64,000 nt of DNA from the NCBI GenBank assembly GCA_018292915.2, contig JACVVK020000203.1:429001-493000 (forward strand). Direction: 5' to 3'. This document shows positions 25,301 through 35,718 of the stretch, one piece after another; within the stretch, counting starts at the first letter, position 1; each line of letters starts with the position of its first letter. A model generated the notes under the pieces. That model searched no databases. It had not been told where the DNA came from and saw only the letters and a list, made by a program, of their open reading frames with translations. Made by a program: the position numbers and the translations under genes. Origin of the DNA: Batillaria attramentaria (lineage: Eukaryota > Mollusca > Gastropoda > Batillariidae).

Positions 25301-26350
25301 GGCACCGCAGGTGCCGTAGTTCCCGGGCCTGGTTAATGCCGGGATATTTATGACAGGAAGCGTGGAATGCGGCCCTGTCCCGCAGTCCCAAACCACATGG
25401 ACCTCCATAGCATCATCTTACTATCATCCTCATCTCCATCATCATGTATAATAAAAATTGTCCCAGCTTCCGAGTCCTCCGTGGATTCCACCCATGACCT
25501 GGGAGGAACACCACTGGAGCTGGCAAAGAGTTGGGGCAGCAAAAAAACCCCAAAAAAAACCCCTGAATTTTACAAGTTCTAGTTCAGCCTGTTTTCTCAG
25601 GGCCAGGACACAATGCACCCTACAGTACTGGTATCCTATATGGCACTTACGAAGTTAGCCATGTTCTCGTAGCTGATGGGGTAGTCCCAGACATAGAGAT
25701 CCTTGATATGGACATATCGCTCCTGACGCAAACTCATAAGGAATGGTTCAAACAGTGCCGGAAGGTCCCCTTCCTTCTCCACTGGGACTGGCTCAAAGAT
25801 GAACTGTAGACAACAGAGAAGCTGAAAATAGCAGCAGCTAGCAAAGGAAAAAGAAAAGAAACTAACAAACATGATATTTCAAACTATTCTGGACTGGCAA
25901 AACTCATAGCCTGATAAAGCAAATGCTACAAGCCTCACTCTGAAATGATTGAAGTCTGAACAGAATGCACCACTTTGACTCTGTACTGACTCTTTGACAA
26001 TCTCTAGCTCTCACTAAAAACAGGAAGAAACAAAATCTAAAATAATTTACTTCTCAGGACAAAGTACAGCTTCAGCTGGTAACTGCTCTATGCTTTTTTA
26101 CATACAGATATAGATCAACTACTCTTGCCTTTGTGACGACTTTTTCTTCTTCCATAGCAGTTTTCAAGGCACGTCGTACAGTAGGAGCCATAACGGACGA
26201 ACTCAAGCCGCAATTTTTGTCGTATGTCTTGAGCAGTTTTTTGACAACTCCGTCTGCTGTTGCAGCATCTTTGTCCTTTTTCTTTCCCTTCCCTTTGTCT
26301 TTTCCCTTCCCTTTCCCCTTCCCCTTGCCTTTCCCCTTCCCTTTTGGCAT
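17500..26350 (-). CDS. RI-type leucine-rich-repeat protein with lysine-rich ends
   Basis: Minus exons: 26402-26129 (ATG at 26350), 25803-25651, 24144-24037, 23481-23431, 23082-22942, 22155-22007, 21539-21426, 20704-20557, 19493-19384, 18557-18436, and a proposed last exon from 17508 with stop TAA at 17502-17500. From 24144 onward phases agree throughout. The N-terminus is a Gly-Lys repeat (MPKGKGKGKG). Middle exons encode ribonuclease-inhibitor-type repeats (LTTLNLDYNEFGDEGA; LLSLSLCYCQLG; DLYLDGNNLQCEGTMEL; VNKLHLADNGIDGLG; LEELDLEDNLIG). Between them lies a Glu/Lys coiled segment (FQREEEARRKAEEEALKAQE) and a poly-Lys linker; the end is KKGKKK. Exon 25803-25651 ends in phase 0 but 24144 needs two carried bases, so an exon is missing or misjudged. 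No confident family name; LRRC71-like is possible. Scaffold role, perhaps ciliary, is inference. Confidence 0.75.
17632..18122 (+). mobile_element. SINE family B, full length
   Basis: Head CCCCTGTAGTGTAGTGGTTA with B box GGTTTGAGTCTCA, full body and poly-A from 18114. Flanked by CTGGGTGACCA / CTGGGTGATCA. Lies in the proposed last intron of the LRR gene. Confidence 0.9.
18750..18900. repeat. C-run followed by (CAA/AAAC)n simple sequence
   Basis: About 18 C at 18747-18764, then A/C-rich sequence to about 18900; in a minus-strand intron. Confidence 0.8.
19080..19380. repeat. (CA)n array of 300 bases abutting an LRR-gene splice donor
   Basis: CA runs with GA and CT interruptions forming a loose higher-order pattern (ACACAGAGACACACACACTC). 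On the minus strand the exon ends at 19384 and the donor GTAAGTG runs directly into this GT array. Confidence 0.95.
19740..19895 (+). mobile_element. LINE 3'-tail fragment (C-terminal end of a reverse transcriptase ORF)
   Basis: The plus frame reads SFSFQAAALWNQPPK then SFKCCLKTHLF, the characteristic end of several LINE polyproteins (alternating F..A..LWN.LP and FK..LKTHLF). The rest of the element is absent. Confidence 0.7.
20760..21418. repeat. Four tandem copies of a ~165-base intronic unit
   Basis: Each unit runs from an A-run through GAATGAAGGGCCTACC, AAGTACAAAAGAACTTG, AACCACTGCCTTTGC, AAGCCTGAATAA and CTGCTTGGTAATGCT. Copies begin near 20760, 20928, 21086 and 21258. The last copy ends about eight bases from the LRR-gene exon border at 21426. 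Confidence 0.85.
22200..22330 (-). mobile_element. tRNA-derived SINE fragment of another family
   Basis: The minus strand has TCTAGTGGTTAAGGTGTC (A-box-like) and GGTTCAGTCCCTGG (B-box-like), then GGAAATATTTCCCGAATTTC. A related GGGAAATTCGGGC motif sits at 46874. Confidence 0.5.
22443..22851 (+). mobile_element. SINE family A, full length
   Basis: Head GCGGTCGGTGGTCTAGTACG, B box GGTTCGAGTCCC, complete body and (ATT)n tail; lies in an LRR-gene intron. Confidence 0.95.
23724..23928 (+). mobile_element. Solo-LTR-like repeat
   Basis: Shared with 61340-61543 (opposite strand). It contains a degraded TATA-like GTATGTAAGCAGC (TATATAAGCAGC in the other copy), then AATAAAGTACTGGCATTG and ends in ATACAACA. 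Order and spacing fit an LTR promoter and polyadenylation unit. No internal retroelement genes are nearby. Confidence 0.6.
24640..24790 (-). mobile_element. LINE 3'-tail fragment
   Basis: The minus frame reads TFLSAPKLWKSLPETVKEAV then FWKRLKTHLF, an end-of-ORF motif as at 19740 and 42159. Preceded on the plus strand by an A-run at 24604-24626. Confidence 0.65.
24886..24972. mobile_element. Foldback element with perfect 23-base arms
   Basis: 24886-24908 (CCACTTCAAGCCACTATTAT...) is the exact reverse complement of 24950-24972, with a 41-base GC-rich loop. Related sequences are at 7694-7776 and 57763-58215. Confidence 0.8.
25061..25545 (+). mobile_element. SINE family B, full length
   Basis: Head CCCCCGTAGTGTAGTGGTTA, B box GGTTCGAATCCC, complete body, A-rich tail. 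Flanked by CCCTGAATTTAC-like repeats. Lies in the LRR-gene intron where an exon appears to be missing. Confidence 0.95.
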
Positions 26351-26515
26351 GGTGGCTGATGTGCTTGAATGTGTTAGTGTGCTAAACTTCACATGCTCCA
26401 ACCTGCAAAAAGTATGAAAACAAAAGAAAAGTTCGCTCTCAACAAAGCAAAATAAGCACGAGGCGTGCACACACACACCAACAAGACTTCATTCTCTTAT
26501 TTTACACATAATACC

Positions 26516-26517
26516 GT

Positions 26518-26568
<51 letters not shown>

Positions 26569-26572
26569 CAGA
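26516..26572. repeat. (CA)n microsatellite
   Basis: About 27 CA units in the first intron of the LRR gene. Confidence 0.95.
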
Positions 26573-26930
26573 CCGTTTTGCGTCAGTCCGAACTATTATG
26601 CACTATGCTCGTAATATGTTCTGAATACAAAACTGTCAACATGCCCCCCACCCCTCCCCGGTTACTGTTCCGCAATACTGTAAGATCTTCAATCGCAGGT
26701 TGAGCCGTCAAGATGAATAGCAACATAATAATCCCAGAGAAAACAAATGCGATGTGATGTTTGCGTGCAATTTCAGATCGCGAGACTGCTCATATTTTAC
26801 CATTCTGGCCGCCTGTGCTTAGTTTCAAACAGTCGAGAACACTCGTATCTGTACGAAGTACTGCAACGCCATAATATTTGCGCATACACATCACTACATG
26901 TTTGTGAAAACCGCGAAAACATCGACTTAC

Positions 26931-27060
26931 CACAGCACAAGAGTCTCACGGCGCCATTTTGTGTTGTCTGTTGCGAAGGCACCTTTCGGTTCTCAGGCGC
27001 TGAAGATTACATGGCGTTACTGCTCTTGCTCTTGAACCGCACTCTCTGGAGCACAGAGTC
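26931..27060 (-). promoter_or_regulatory. Probable first non-coding exon and promoter of the LRR gene
   Basis: On the minus strand the donor TGTG|GTAAGTCG sits at 26931/26930. Just upstream is CAAAATGGCGCCGTGAG, which resembles a YY1-type promoter element (AANATGGCG), common near start sites of TATA-less genes. The coding start follows after the intron, in the exon 26402-26129. Position of transcription start is inferred. Confidence 0.45.
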
Positions 27061-28006
27061 TTTCAGTGGAAAGTACCTCTGTGCACAGTGGGGAAATGGC
27101 GCTCACTGCGCTACCGTGACGGGCCTAAATTGTCTCGGTGCTCTCAAACACAAGGTCGCGCACTATGTCATCCTTGACCAGCTTTGAACCCAGAAGGATC
27201 CTCAGTGGCGCAAGTGATGGCAGGCTGTCTTCAGAGTGAAAGTAGGCGTGTTTCTGAATCAGAGACATACATAACATGTCTCTGTCTGAATGGACAGATC
27301 TATTATTACATTCAGTCTTAGAGCACGGGTGTGTATGCTTTTGTAATCGTCTCTTATTCCACCACAAGGCAGGTACGTGATCGTCTGCACCGTGCAATAA
27401 TACTTGCCTGTAGAGTGCAACCATCATCATTAGCTTGCTTTACGTCCTATGGCTTTTGGCCCTTAAGGACAAGTTGTTCCTGGCGTGTGTCTTTGGCTGC
27501 TTGGCTAAGAGTGCAACACCCTTGCCTGTTAGAGTGCAACCCCCTTGCCGTTTACTCACATCCTGTTGGATCAGTGTACCACGTAAACAGTGCCATCAAA
27601 GCGCAACAATAATTGTCCGCTGGCAAAGATTTTGCCCAAACGAAAAGTGGTCGGATATTCAAGACTTCGTTTCAAATCGAATCATATGACACACAAGTCT
27701 CTGCTTTTCTAAAAAAAATTCGCCATTTTTGAAAATGGCGCTGGGTGTAAGCAGTCACATTTTCACGCCCCGCCGAAAAGGGACTGCACTCTGGAGTCTA
27801 CTTGAACCGCCGCACACGGCAGGGGCTCGACAAAGATTTTACGATGGGGCAGATTTCGCTGCGCGCAGCAGCAAGTTTCAGTGATACAAAACAAGACTGT
27901 CCAGACATATTACATTCTTTCGCGCACACAGTGACGTAACGAAATCTGCGTCATAGACACCTTACGGCTATGGTGCTGCGTTCTTCAGTCTTTGGCGGGA
28001 GTTGTG

Positions 28007-28150
28007 CAGGGCTGCCACTCTTCCTCCTGTGGCCGGATTTCAGCCTGTCCGGCTTTTTGAACCGGCTGTGAAGAGCTTTCCGGCTTTTTCGGCCAAAAAA
28101 TCGCGAGTCTGTGTCTATCGCTGGACCGGCCGTCGGCCTTCCCGGCCGGC
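28007..28150 (+). mobile_element. hAT-like element fragment, family Q
   Basis: CAGGGCTGCCACTCTTCCTC through CGCGAGTCTGTGTCTATCGC matches the left part of the element at 51597-51948; the right end is missing. Confidence 0.6.
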
Positions 28151-28934
28151 AGTCGAAGTGTCACTGACTGAACAATTTCCTGTACACTGACTTGCCTTCA
28201 GTTTGCACAGTCCACCTTGCCTAAAAATACAACAGCGGCAACAACACATAAACGGTAACTTTTCAAAAACAACAACAACCACCACCTCGATTTGCGTTTG
28301 TAAGAAAAAGCGCATCAAGCCACCATTCCTGTCCGTCTATATCTGCTCATAATCACTTTCGCGGCCTGATTCGGCTATAGGCCTACTTTAGTTTTGAGCC
28401 GACCTTTTCCGTTCCCCCCTCCCCCCTTTGAGATTCTGCCCCCCCTCCCCCCCACATCTGCCGGTGCCCCTGGGTCACAGTGATGTTGACGGAATTTTGC
28501 AATACAAACCAAAGAACAGCAAAACGATAAACCAAACGCCACCTGCAAAAGTGTAAGCAACACCGGCAGATACGTAGCCACCAACTACACGCCACTGTGA
28601 CCAGGGAAACGAGTAGAACACACACACGAGACTGACTGCAGTGAACGCGGCCCGGCCGGCAGCGCACGTCACTATAAGGCACAACACAACTTCACATGGC
28701 AACGCAAAACAGGAGCCGACGACTTCAGTGAAACATCGTTCAGATTTTCTGCCAGCCATGACGAAACTGAAATCAAAATATATGGGCCTACACGTACAAT
28801 GTCCATATCAGTCACTGCTATACGGCTCACACTGCCGTTCAACCCCTTCCGGAGTGTGCCTCCCACCGCCCCCCCCCCCCCCCTTCGTTTTCTATTTTAT
28901 CTTATATATTTTGTAGAATGCCGGATTCTCGAGG

Positions 28935-28938
<4 letters not shown>

Positions 28939-28988
<50 letters not shown>

Positions 28989-29060
28989 AGCACGCACGCA
29001 CGCTTGCACGCACTGACGCACGCACGCACACACACGCACGCACGCACGCACGCACGCAAC
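28939..29060. repeat. (CA)n passing into (GCAC)n
   Basis: (CA)n at about 28939-28984, then repeated GCACGCAC / CTTGCACGCAC units. Confidence 0.9.
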
Positions 29061-30090
29061 ACTGACATGATCAGCCTCACCAAAAGCAAATGAGGATCAT
29101 GTAGAACGGCACGGAACGGTTTAAAATTGGTCGGGATTCTTATCTTTGTCACGAAAATGAGGTGTCACGTGTCAGCAAAATACACAGAATCGGAAAATGT
29201 AGTGCCGTAGATACACATGCATTTTAAACATGACGCGGTGCTTGTTTGCGCTTTGACCTTTTACGGACTTGCGAAACTGAGTATCATGTGACAGCAAGAA
29301 AGAGAAAATATTTGAACTTCGTGGGGAGCTCAGAGGGCCCGGGAACGTGAGCATACTACGATATCAGCGTCTGACCACAGTTGTGTGCAAGGCAGCCATT
29401 ATTTTAGGGACAGAACAATTCAAAGCAGAGGCAATTAGAGAAATCTATCTGCCATTTAGAAAAAAAAAACTTGAAGAAAACACGTGACTCGAATTTGTCT
29501 GTGAGCTTTCAAACACTGTACACATTCATTTTAATGGCCGGGTAGTGTAAACATTGACGCTTTCGATATTTTGACATCGAGTCAACAAACGTAAGGGCGC
29601 TATGTAGTCTTGGCTGTTTGCCAAAACTTATCCACCATCGCCTGTTTCCTTTCCGATAAACAAATTAAAGCTGACAAGAAACTTTTTACAATCGATTATT
29701 TCCCATATTGTTCGTGTAAAATGTATAAAAATACGACAGAACAAGTACCTGACCACAAATTTGCAGACGATTTGCTTTCTGTAGTGCCGATGCGATGAGA
29801 AGTATCTTTTCTGACGTGAGAAGAACGTATCAAAATACATTTTGTCAGCCGGATGAACCAAAGAGCGACAACCTGGCCTATAGACACCCGCGTTGCAGGA
29901 GAAGATCTTCGGCTCAGCTGAGTGTCTCCGACGGACTCAGTGCAACCTTCATCAGGACTACTGGCGTGCCTGTCTGACTGATCGAAGAAGAAGAAGAAGA
30001 TTTTGTTAGATGTAAAGAGAGTATTACAGAAAGCTCCCAAAGATTCAAGCTGTCAGAGCACCGTAATTTGTAACCCACTTTGCCCTGCTA

Positions 30091-30153
30091 ACAACAATAA
30101 CAACAACGACGACGACGACGACGACAACAACAACAACAACAACAACAACAACA
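30091..30153. repeat. (ACA/ACG) trinucleotide repeat
   Basis: About 20 triplets, alternating CAA, CGA and CAA blocks, 80 bases before the receptor start codon. Confidence 0.9.
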
Positions 30154-30231
30154 CGTAAGCCTTGTCTCATTACTGGACGCATTTTTAGCTGCGACAAATT
30201 TACTTTGAATCGGAGAACACTGGATGACGTC

Positions 30232-30943
30232 ATGATAGTTCTTCCGCGCCACAGGCCGAGCATCATCGTTTTGCTGCTGTCAGCTGCGTTAATATCACAA
30301 AACCAAGCCAATAACGGGCAAATGAACGTTACAAAAGAAGATGGACTCAACTTCCCTCACATGGACTCATTACACGACAGTTCCGAACAAACCAACAACC
30401 ACACGCAAGTGTCTACAGCTGAAACTTATCGTTCTTTCTCTCAGAGCAGCGTCCAAGCTGATCAAACCGGCATGGGCGATTTCATCGAAGATTTGACACT
30501 GTGGACGGATGATATCATTGACTGTGTCAGGGCTAGCGCAGTTCTCGACTTCAACGTCACACGAGGAACCATCTCCTTGGAGTACAGTGGCACTGGTGCT
30601 CCATCCCCCATGTACAGCTGCACTATACAGCTGACAGCGCCAAGTACCAAGGTCCTTCACGTCAACATCTTGGAGCTGGCCGGGCCTTGCATGTGCCGCA
30701 CGTTTCACATGTCCATCTATGACGGGGTAAGGTACGGGAGTTTGGAAACTACCGCTGGGCCGTGTGAAGGTTTGGAGGACAAAACAGCTAGTCATGTTTT
30801 CACCTTCACTGAAAAGGCGGTGATTATCATTATGATGCCACTGTCGTCAGCCTGCACGGCTCGTCTCAATTTTACGGCAGTTCCTGAGTCCGCTAGACCA
30901 CAGCTTGAGATGAAATTTCTTTCACCATATAAAGGTAAGGTGT

Positions 30944-31003
<60 letters not shown>

Positions 31004-31211
31004 TGTGTGTGTGTGTGGTGTGTGTGTGTGTGATCAGTTAAACTCCACACATATACTTGGGTTGGAAATGCCGTTTGATAACGGGAAACTGATGTCATGT
31101 AGCTTCATTGTTTTAACTCCTGCAAGTCGGCAGGAGTTGCTTCCATTTGCCGCTATGGCATGACTACATGTAGTTTGTCACTCAGATGCCTGCATGTCGT
31201 TTGCTAAAACG

Positions 31212-31285
<74 letters not shown>

Positions 31286-34200
31286 CATGCGTTACCCGGC
31301 TCCACACAAATGCTTGGACTGGCACTGCTGCCGGCGAGATGTATGTAGCCTCATTGTTTTAACTCTTGCTAATCGGTACGAGCTGCTCCCCTTTACTGTG
31401 GAATCACTAGTCTGTCCCTCCGACACCTACAAGTATGTCGTTTGCAAAAGACAGTTTGTGTTTTGACAGGTTACGTACAGACGCCCCGCTTCGACGGCCA
31501 GACCCCCTACCCACCAAACATGGACAGCTGGGTACGAGTGAACGTACCGGAACATCACGCTGTCCTGACCAGCTTTGCTCACCTACAAGTTCGCGGGGTT
31601 AGGGCATCATGCAGAAGAGACAGCGTGTCCATGTACGTCGGGGGAGATCAACCAGACAACATGGAATGGACGGCTTGCTCGGATTATCGTCCTTTGCCGT
31701 CTTTGTACGAGGTTCCGGACTTTCTCGTGCGATTCGTGTCCGACAGCCATGTTTCACAGTCGGGCTTCAGACTTTTATTTTCATTCCACAACCACACGGC
31801 TCTGCCGGAGATGCTGCCGGACGGAAAATGGAACTGTTCCGTTCCGTATTTTGCCGACTTCCAGCAGCACTTCCGGTGTGACCTACACCAGGACTGCGCA
31901 GGAGCGGAAGACGAGAGCGATTGTTCCTACACGAGTGAAGCTTGCGGGCCTGGACTGATCTCTCTAGGTGATCGATGCTACAAGCTGCTGATGCAGGAGG
32001 CTCCTATCAGCTGGAGTGACGCATCCATCGTGTGTCGGCTTGCCGGAGGTCACCTGGTCAGCCTCAACACGCTGGAGGAATGGCGTGACGTCACGGGACT
32101 TCTCAAGACGCTGAGTTTCAGGGTGTTCATTGGCTTCACGTCTGCCAGTCCGGTCCTGCCACACATGTACGTTGTAGTTGTTGCTGTACATATTGGTTTC
32201 CTAGTGTTACGGGCGTTCTGTTACTTGAAGCGTTTTAATGGTACAGTAAATCTGGGTAACTTAGTAGATAATAATAATAATAATAATGAGTATTGTATAG
32301 GCGCTTTACAAAATTTCATGAATCGGCTGAAAGCGCCGCGAACTGAACTCAACATGCACGCTCACGTGAATCACACGCATTCTCTCACACACTGGACATA
32401 AACAATTAAACATATTACAATCACGTGGTGCGAAGGGCCAGCTCAGCTATTTAAATTTCGGAATTTAGAATTGCATTTATTTTTCAAATTTGGTGGGCTG
32501 AACATTTCCAAAGCAGAAGGGGAGGAAGCCGGAGTAGATCGGCCCGAATGAACGATATCACGTACGAGAAGGAAACATTCTTTGCCCCGAGTGGGACTCG
32601 AACCTTTCCTTTCCTTTGCATGCATGCAGGTACCAGCACTTTCTTCAGTGGACCGACGCGTCAGTGGCGTACTTCCTGCCAGCCAAAGACGGGACAGGTT
32701 CCGGAGAATGTGGATATTTTAAACCACCAAGCGATGACTTCAGTTTTGAACTGGCCACAGTGTCGGTTGGGCTGTGCTTTAACGATGACATACAGCTCCA
32801 TGCCTTGTGCGAAATGGGCAGCGGTAGCGCCACTGAGGGAAAACTAGATGACCTGTTCGAAATTGAACTACCCACTGTGGCCGCGTGGACATCCAACGTG
32901 TCTCGCGTTAAATGTCCCACAGGTCACGTGACACACGATTTCCTATCATGTGATATGCAAAGTGCGTGCTGGGGGCGTGGATACGGCTCCTCGGCTGGGT
33001 GTAATGCCCCGATGACGCCACTTCCGCCATCCTTCACGTGCACCAATGGTATTGAAAACGTGCCGTACACGTTGGTGTGCGACTTCCGCTCTGATTGCCG
33101 TGACGATAGTGATGAAGACTTCTGTGTTTTCCCACCCTGCGACGTCATTGCAGAGTTTTCCTGCGGCAATCTACAGGTAAGCGTCATACATTTGTTACTT
33201 TAATTGTGATGCTTACATAGATACAGTTCAGACACTACAGGGGTAGACCTCCATTTCACACTCGTAGAATTTTGAGTTACCAGAGACATACATTCCCGGA
33301 GGTTGTTCAAGCGAAACACCATGCCACCGTTATTTAGTTGCTAAAAAAATTAGAAGAGTTACAATACTTTCCGTAAATGAGGGTTTGTTTGTTTTTTTGC
33401 TGGTTTTTGTTGTTTTCTGGTGTACCTGGTGGTAACTCAATCACATACATTTTCACTCGAGGTTTTTTTTGTTTTGTTTTGTTTTGTTTTGTACACAGCA
33501 TTTTGTTGTTTTACCGTTTTAAAAAAATCCACACTTACGCATACCTGAACAGAATATTCTTTCAAAAAGTCAGAAAATTTTTCTGGAATTTTGGAGTAAG
33601 CCCTTATACTAACGGCCCCAGTTCATTAACTGCTTACAGTGCGTGCCATCAAACGCGCGGTGCGACAGAGTGGAACAGTGCGTCAACGGTGCGGACGAGA
33701 AGCGGTGTACCTCTTTCAGCACGGAACTGTCTGATATTTGGCCCACACCCCCACCACCCGCAAGGATCGACTTTGACGGAAGAGGGACTTTCTCGGTACT
33801 GCCCCTCAACGCTACTGACTTGTCTTGTCCACCGACCCACTTCCAGTGTCCAGGCGACGGCTATTGCCTGCCGGTCTACGTGCGCTGTAACGGCGTGTAC
33901 GACTGTCCGGGCAAAGAGGACGAGGCGGCGTGTGACAGCTACACGTGTCCCGGGTTCTACCGCTGCCGCGCCTCCCGCATCTGCCTTCACCCGGAGCACG
34001 TGTGTGACGGCGTGTCCCAGTGTCCGCAGCGTGATGACGAGCTGGTGTGTGGGCTGGATTGTCCAGAGAACTGCACGTGTTACGGTTTGGCGTTCTACTG
34101 TCAGCGCCGATTCCCGGCCCATGAGCACCAGGGCCTACGTTACCTAGACGCCCGTGGCAGTGGTATGAACCTTGAGGACTTTGTCGACAACCGCATGTTG

Positions 34201-35718
34201 ATCTATCTGAGCCTGGCAGACTGTGGTCTCGAGCAACTTCACGCCGTGGATCTGCCGAACATGCACAGTTTGGACCTGAGTTACAATGGCATCAGCATGA
34301 TAAATGTTGACGACCTGGTCAGTTTTCATCGGCTGATGTTCCTCTCTCTGTCTGGCAATCCGTTAACACGACCATTTTTGATGGACACCAACCGTGCGGA
34401 GTCGATTTCACGAGTAAAGATTCTCGATTTTTCACATGTTGACCTAGCCGAGATTGATGTCTCCATATTCAGCGCATTTCCCGAAGTGCAGATGATGAAT
34501 TTTTCTGAGAGCGGCATCCAGCGTGTTTCAGGACAAGGTTTCCAGATACTGAAGGATCTACGACAGCTTGATCTCCGTGGATGTCCACTGATCGAGTTTC
34601 CCAGAGACATTTTCAAGGGTTTGGATCACCTGGAGAGTGTCTACGCGGACAACTACAAGCTGTGCTGTCAGGAGACGTTACCTGCAGGTTTCAACTTGCC
34701 TCAGTGTCGCGCCCCGACTGACGAGATCTCCTCCTGTGACGCCCTGCTCCGGTCTGATTTTTACCGCGTGCTGCTGGCCGTCTTCTCCGTGCTGGCGTTA
34801 CTAGGCAACCTTGGCAGCTTTGTGTACCGCGTGTTGATCAGCAAGACCAAGACTGACAGCGGATTCAAAGTTTTTGTGACACATCTTTGTGTGTCTGACT
34901 TCCTTATGGGCGTGTACCTGGGGGTGATTGGCGTTGCTGACAGGGTGTTCCAGGGCACGTATTTGTGGAGGGATGTGACGTGGAAAAGCAGCGCGGCTTG
35001 TCAACTGGCCGGCTTCTTGTCTCTGCTGTCTTCAGAAGTGTCCGCTTTCATCATTTGCCTGATAACCCTCGACAGGTTCCTCGTCCTCCGCTTCCCGTTC
35101 AGCTCTTTTCGTTTCCACACAAACTCCGCGCACGTGGTGTGTGTCCTCGCGTGGCTTGTAGGAATTGTCCTGGCCGGCCTGCCTCTCCTGCCCATGACGT
35201 CACACTGGGAGTTCTACAGCCAGAGCGGCATCTGCATCCCGCTGCCCATCACAAGGAAGGATTTTCCCGGCCACGACTACTCTTTCGCCATCATGATCGT
35301 CCTCAACTTCGTCCTCTTCCTGCTGATCGCCGCGGGTCAGGTGAGCATTTTCTGGTCCATCCGGGCCAACAGCATGTCCATGTGTGACGTCAGCACCAGC
35401 AAGTCCAAGGACCTTACTATCGCCCGTCGACTCTTCACCGTCGTCATGTCCGACTTCCTGTGCTGGTTCCCCATTGGCTTGCTGGGTCTGCTGGCGTCCA
35501 ATGGCGTGGCGGTTCCTGGCGAGGTGAATGTGGTGATGGCGATCATCGTGCTGCCCCTCAACTCGGCGCTGAACCCTTTCCTGTACACAGTCAACGCCGT
35601 GATGGAACGCAGGCGACAGACGAAGGAAAAACGCTGGCAGCAACGACTTTCTCAGGCACAGAAACTGAACACAATTACAACAGTGACGGAGAGGACAAAG
35701 CCGACCTACACACAGTGA
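30232..35718 (+). CDS. GRL101-like G-protein-coupled receptor with CUB, LDLa, CTLD and LRR ectodomain
   Basis: Exons 30232-30934, 31470-32166, 32630-33176 and 33640-35718 (GT-AG, phases agree) give 1341 residues. Order: signal peptide (about 10-27); two CUB-like regions (about 95-225 and 235-340); LDLa (about 358-390, ending CAGAEDESDC); C-type lectin domain (about 400-530, with CRLAGGHLVSLN and FLQWTDASV); four more LDLa (FRSDCRDDSDEDFC; CVNGADEKRC; CPGKEDEAAC; CPQRDDELVC); about seven LRRs (790-1010); 7TM (about 1021-1285). The 7TM part is class A: LDRF at the DRY position, CWFP for CWxP, NPFLY for NPxxY. GRL101 of Lymnaea joins LDLa, LRR and 7TM; CUB and lectin modules add likely glycan or microbial binding (inference). 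ATG 30232 precedes a hydrophobic leader. It lies 1.4 kb upstream of a Toll-like receptor on the same strand. Confidence 0.9.
30945..31456. repeat. Diverged tandem duplication in receptor intron 1
   Basis: Each half is a (TG)n run plus about 170 unique bases: 30945-31211 and 31212-31456. Shared blocks include TCATTGTTTTAACTC and GTCGTTTGC. The first (TG)n starts ten bases after the exon 1 end at 30934. Confidence 0.75.
32267..32604 (-). mobile_element. SINE family A, truncated, in receptor intron 2
   Basis: (AAT)n tail and body are present; the 5' head stops in the B box (GAGTGGGACTCGAACC) and a small internal deletion is seen near 32535. It ends 25 bases before exon 3. Confidence 0.9.

Larger units (their letters stand above)
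27061..30231. other. Intergenic region between the divergent LRR and GPCR genes
   Basis: No supported gene. It contains a hAT-like fragment (28007-28150), C-rich sequence at 28415-28455, (CA)n at 28939-28984 with GCACGCAC extension, and a GAA and CAA/CGA triplet tract near 29985 and 30091. A minus frame at 27430-27125 looks protein-like at its end but has no recognisable domain. Confidence 0.5.

Noticed and set aside
27125..27430. Minus frame ending DDIVRDLVFESTETI
   Set aside because: Somewhat protein-like end, but no domain, no clear splice signals and no neighbouring exons.
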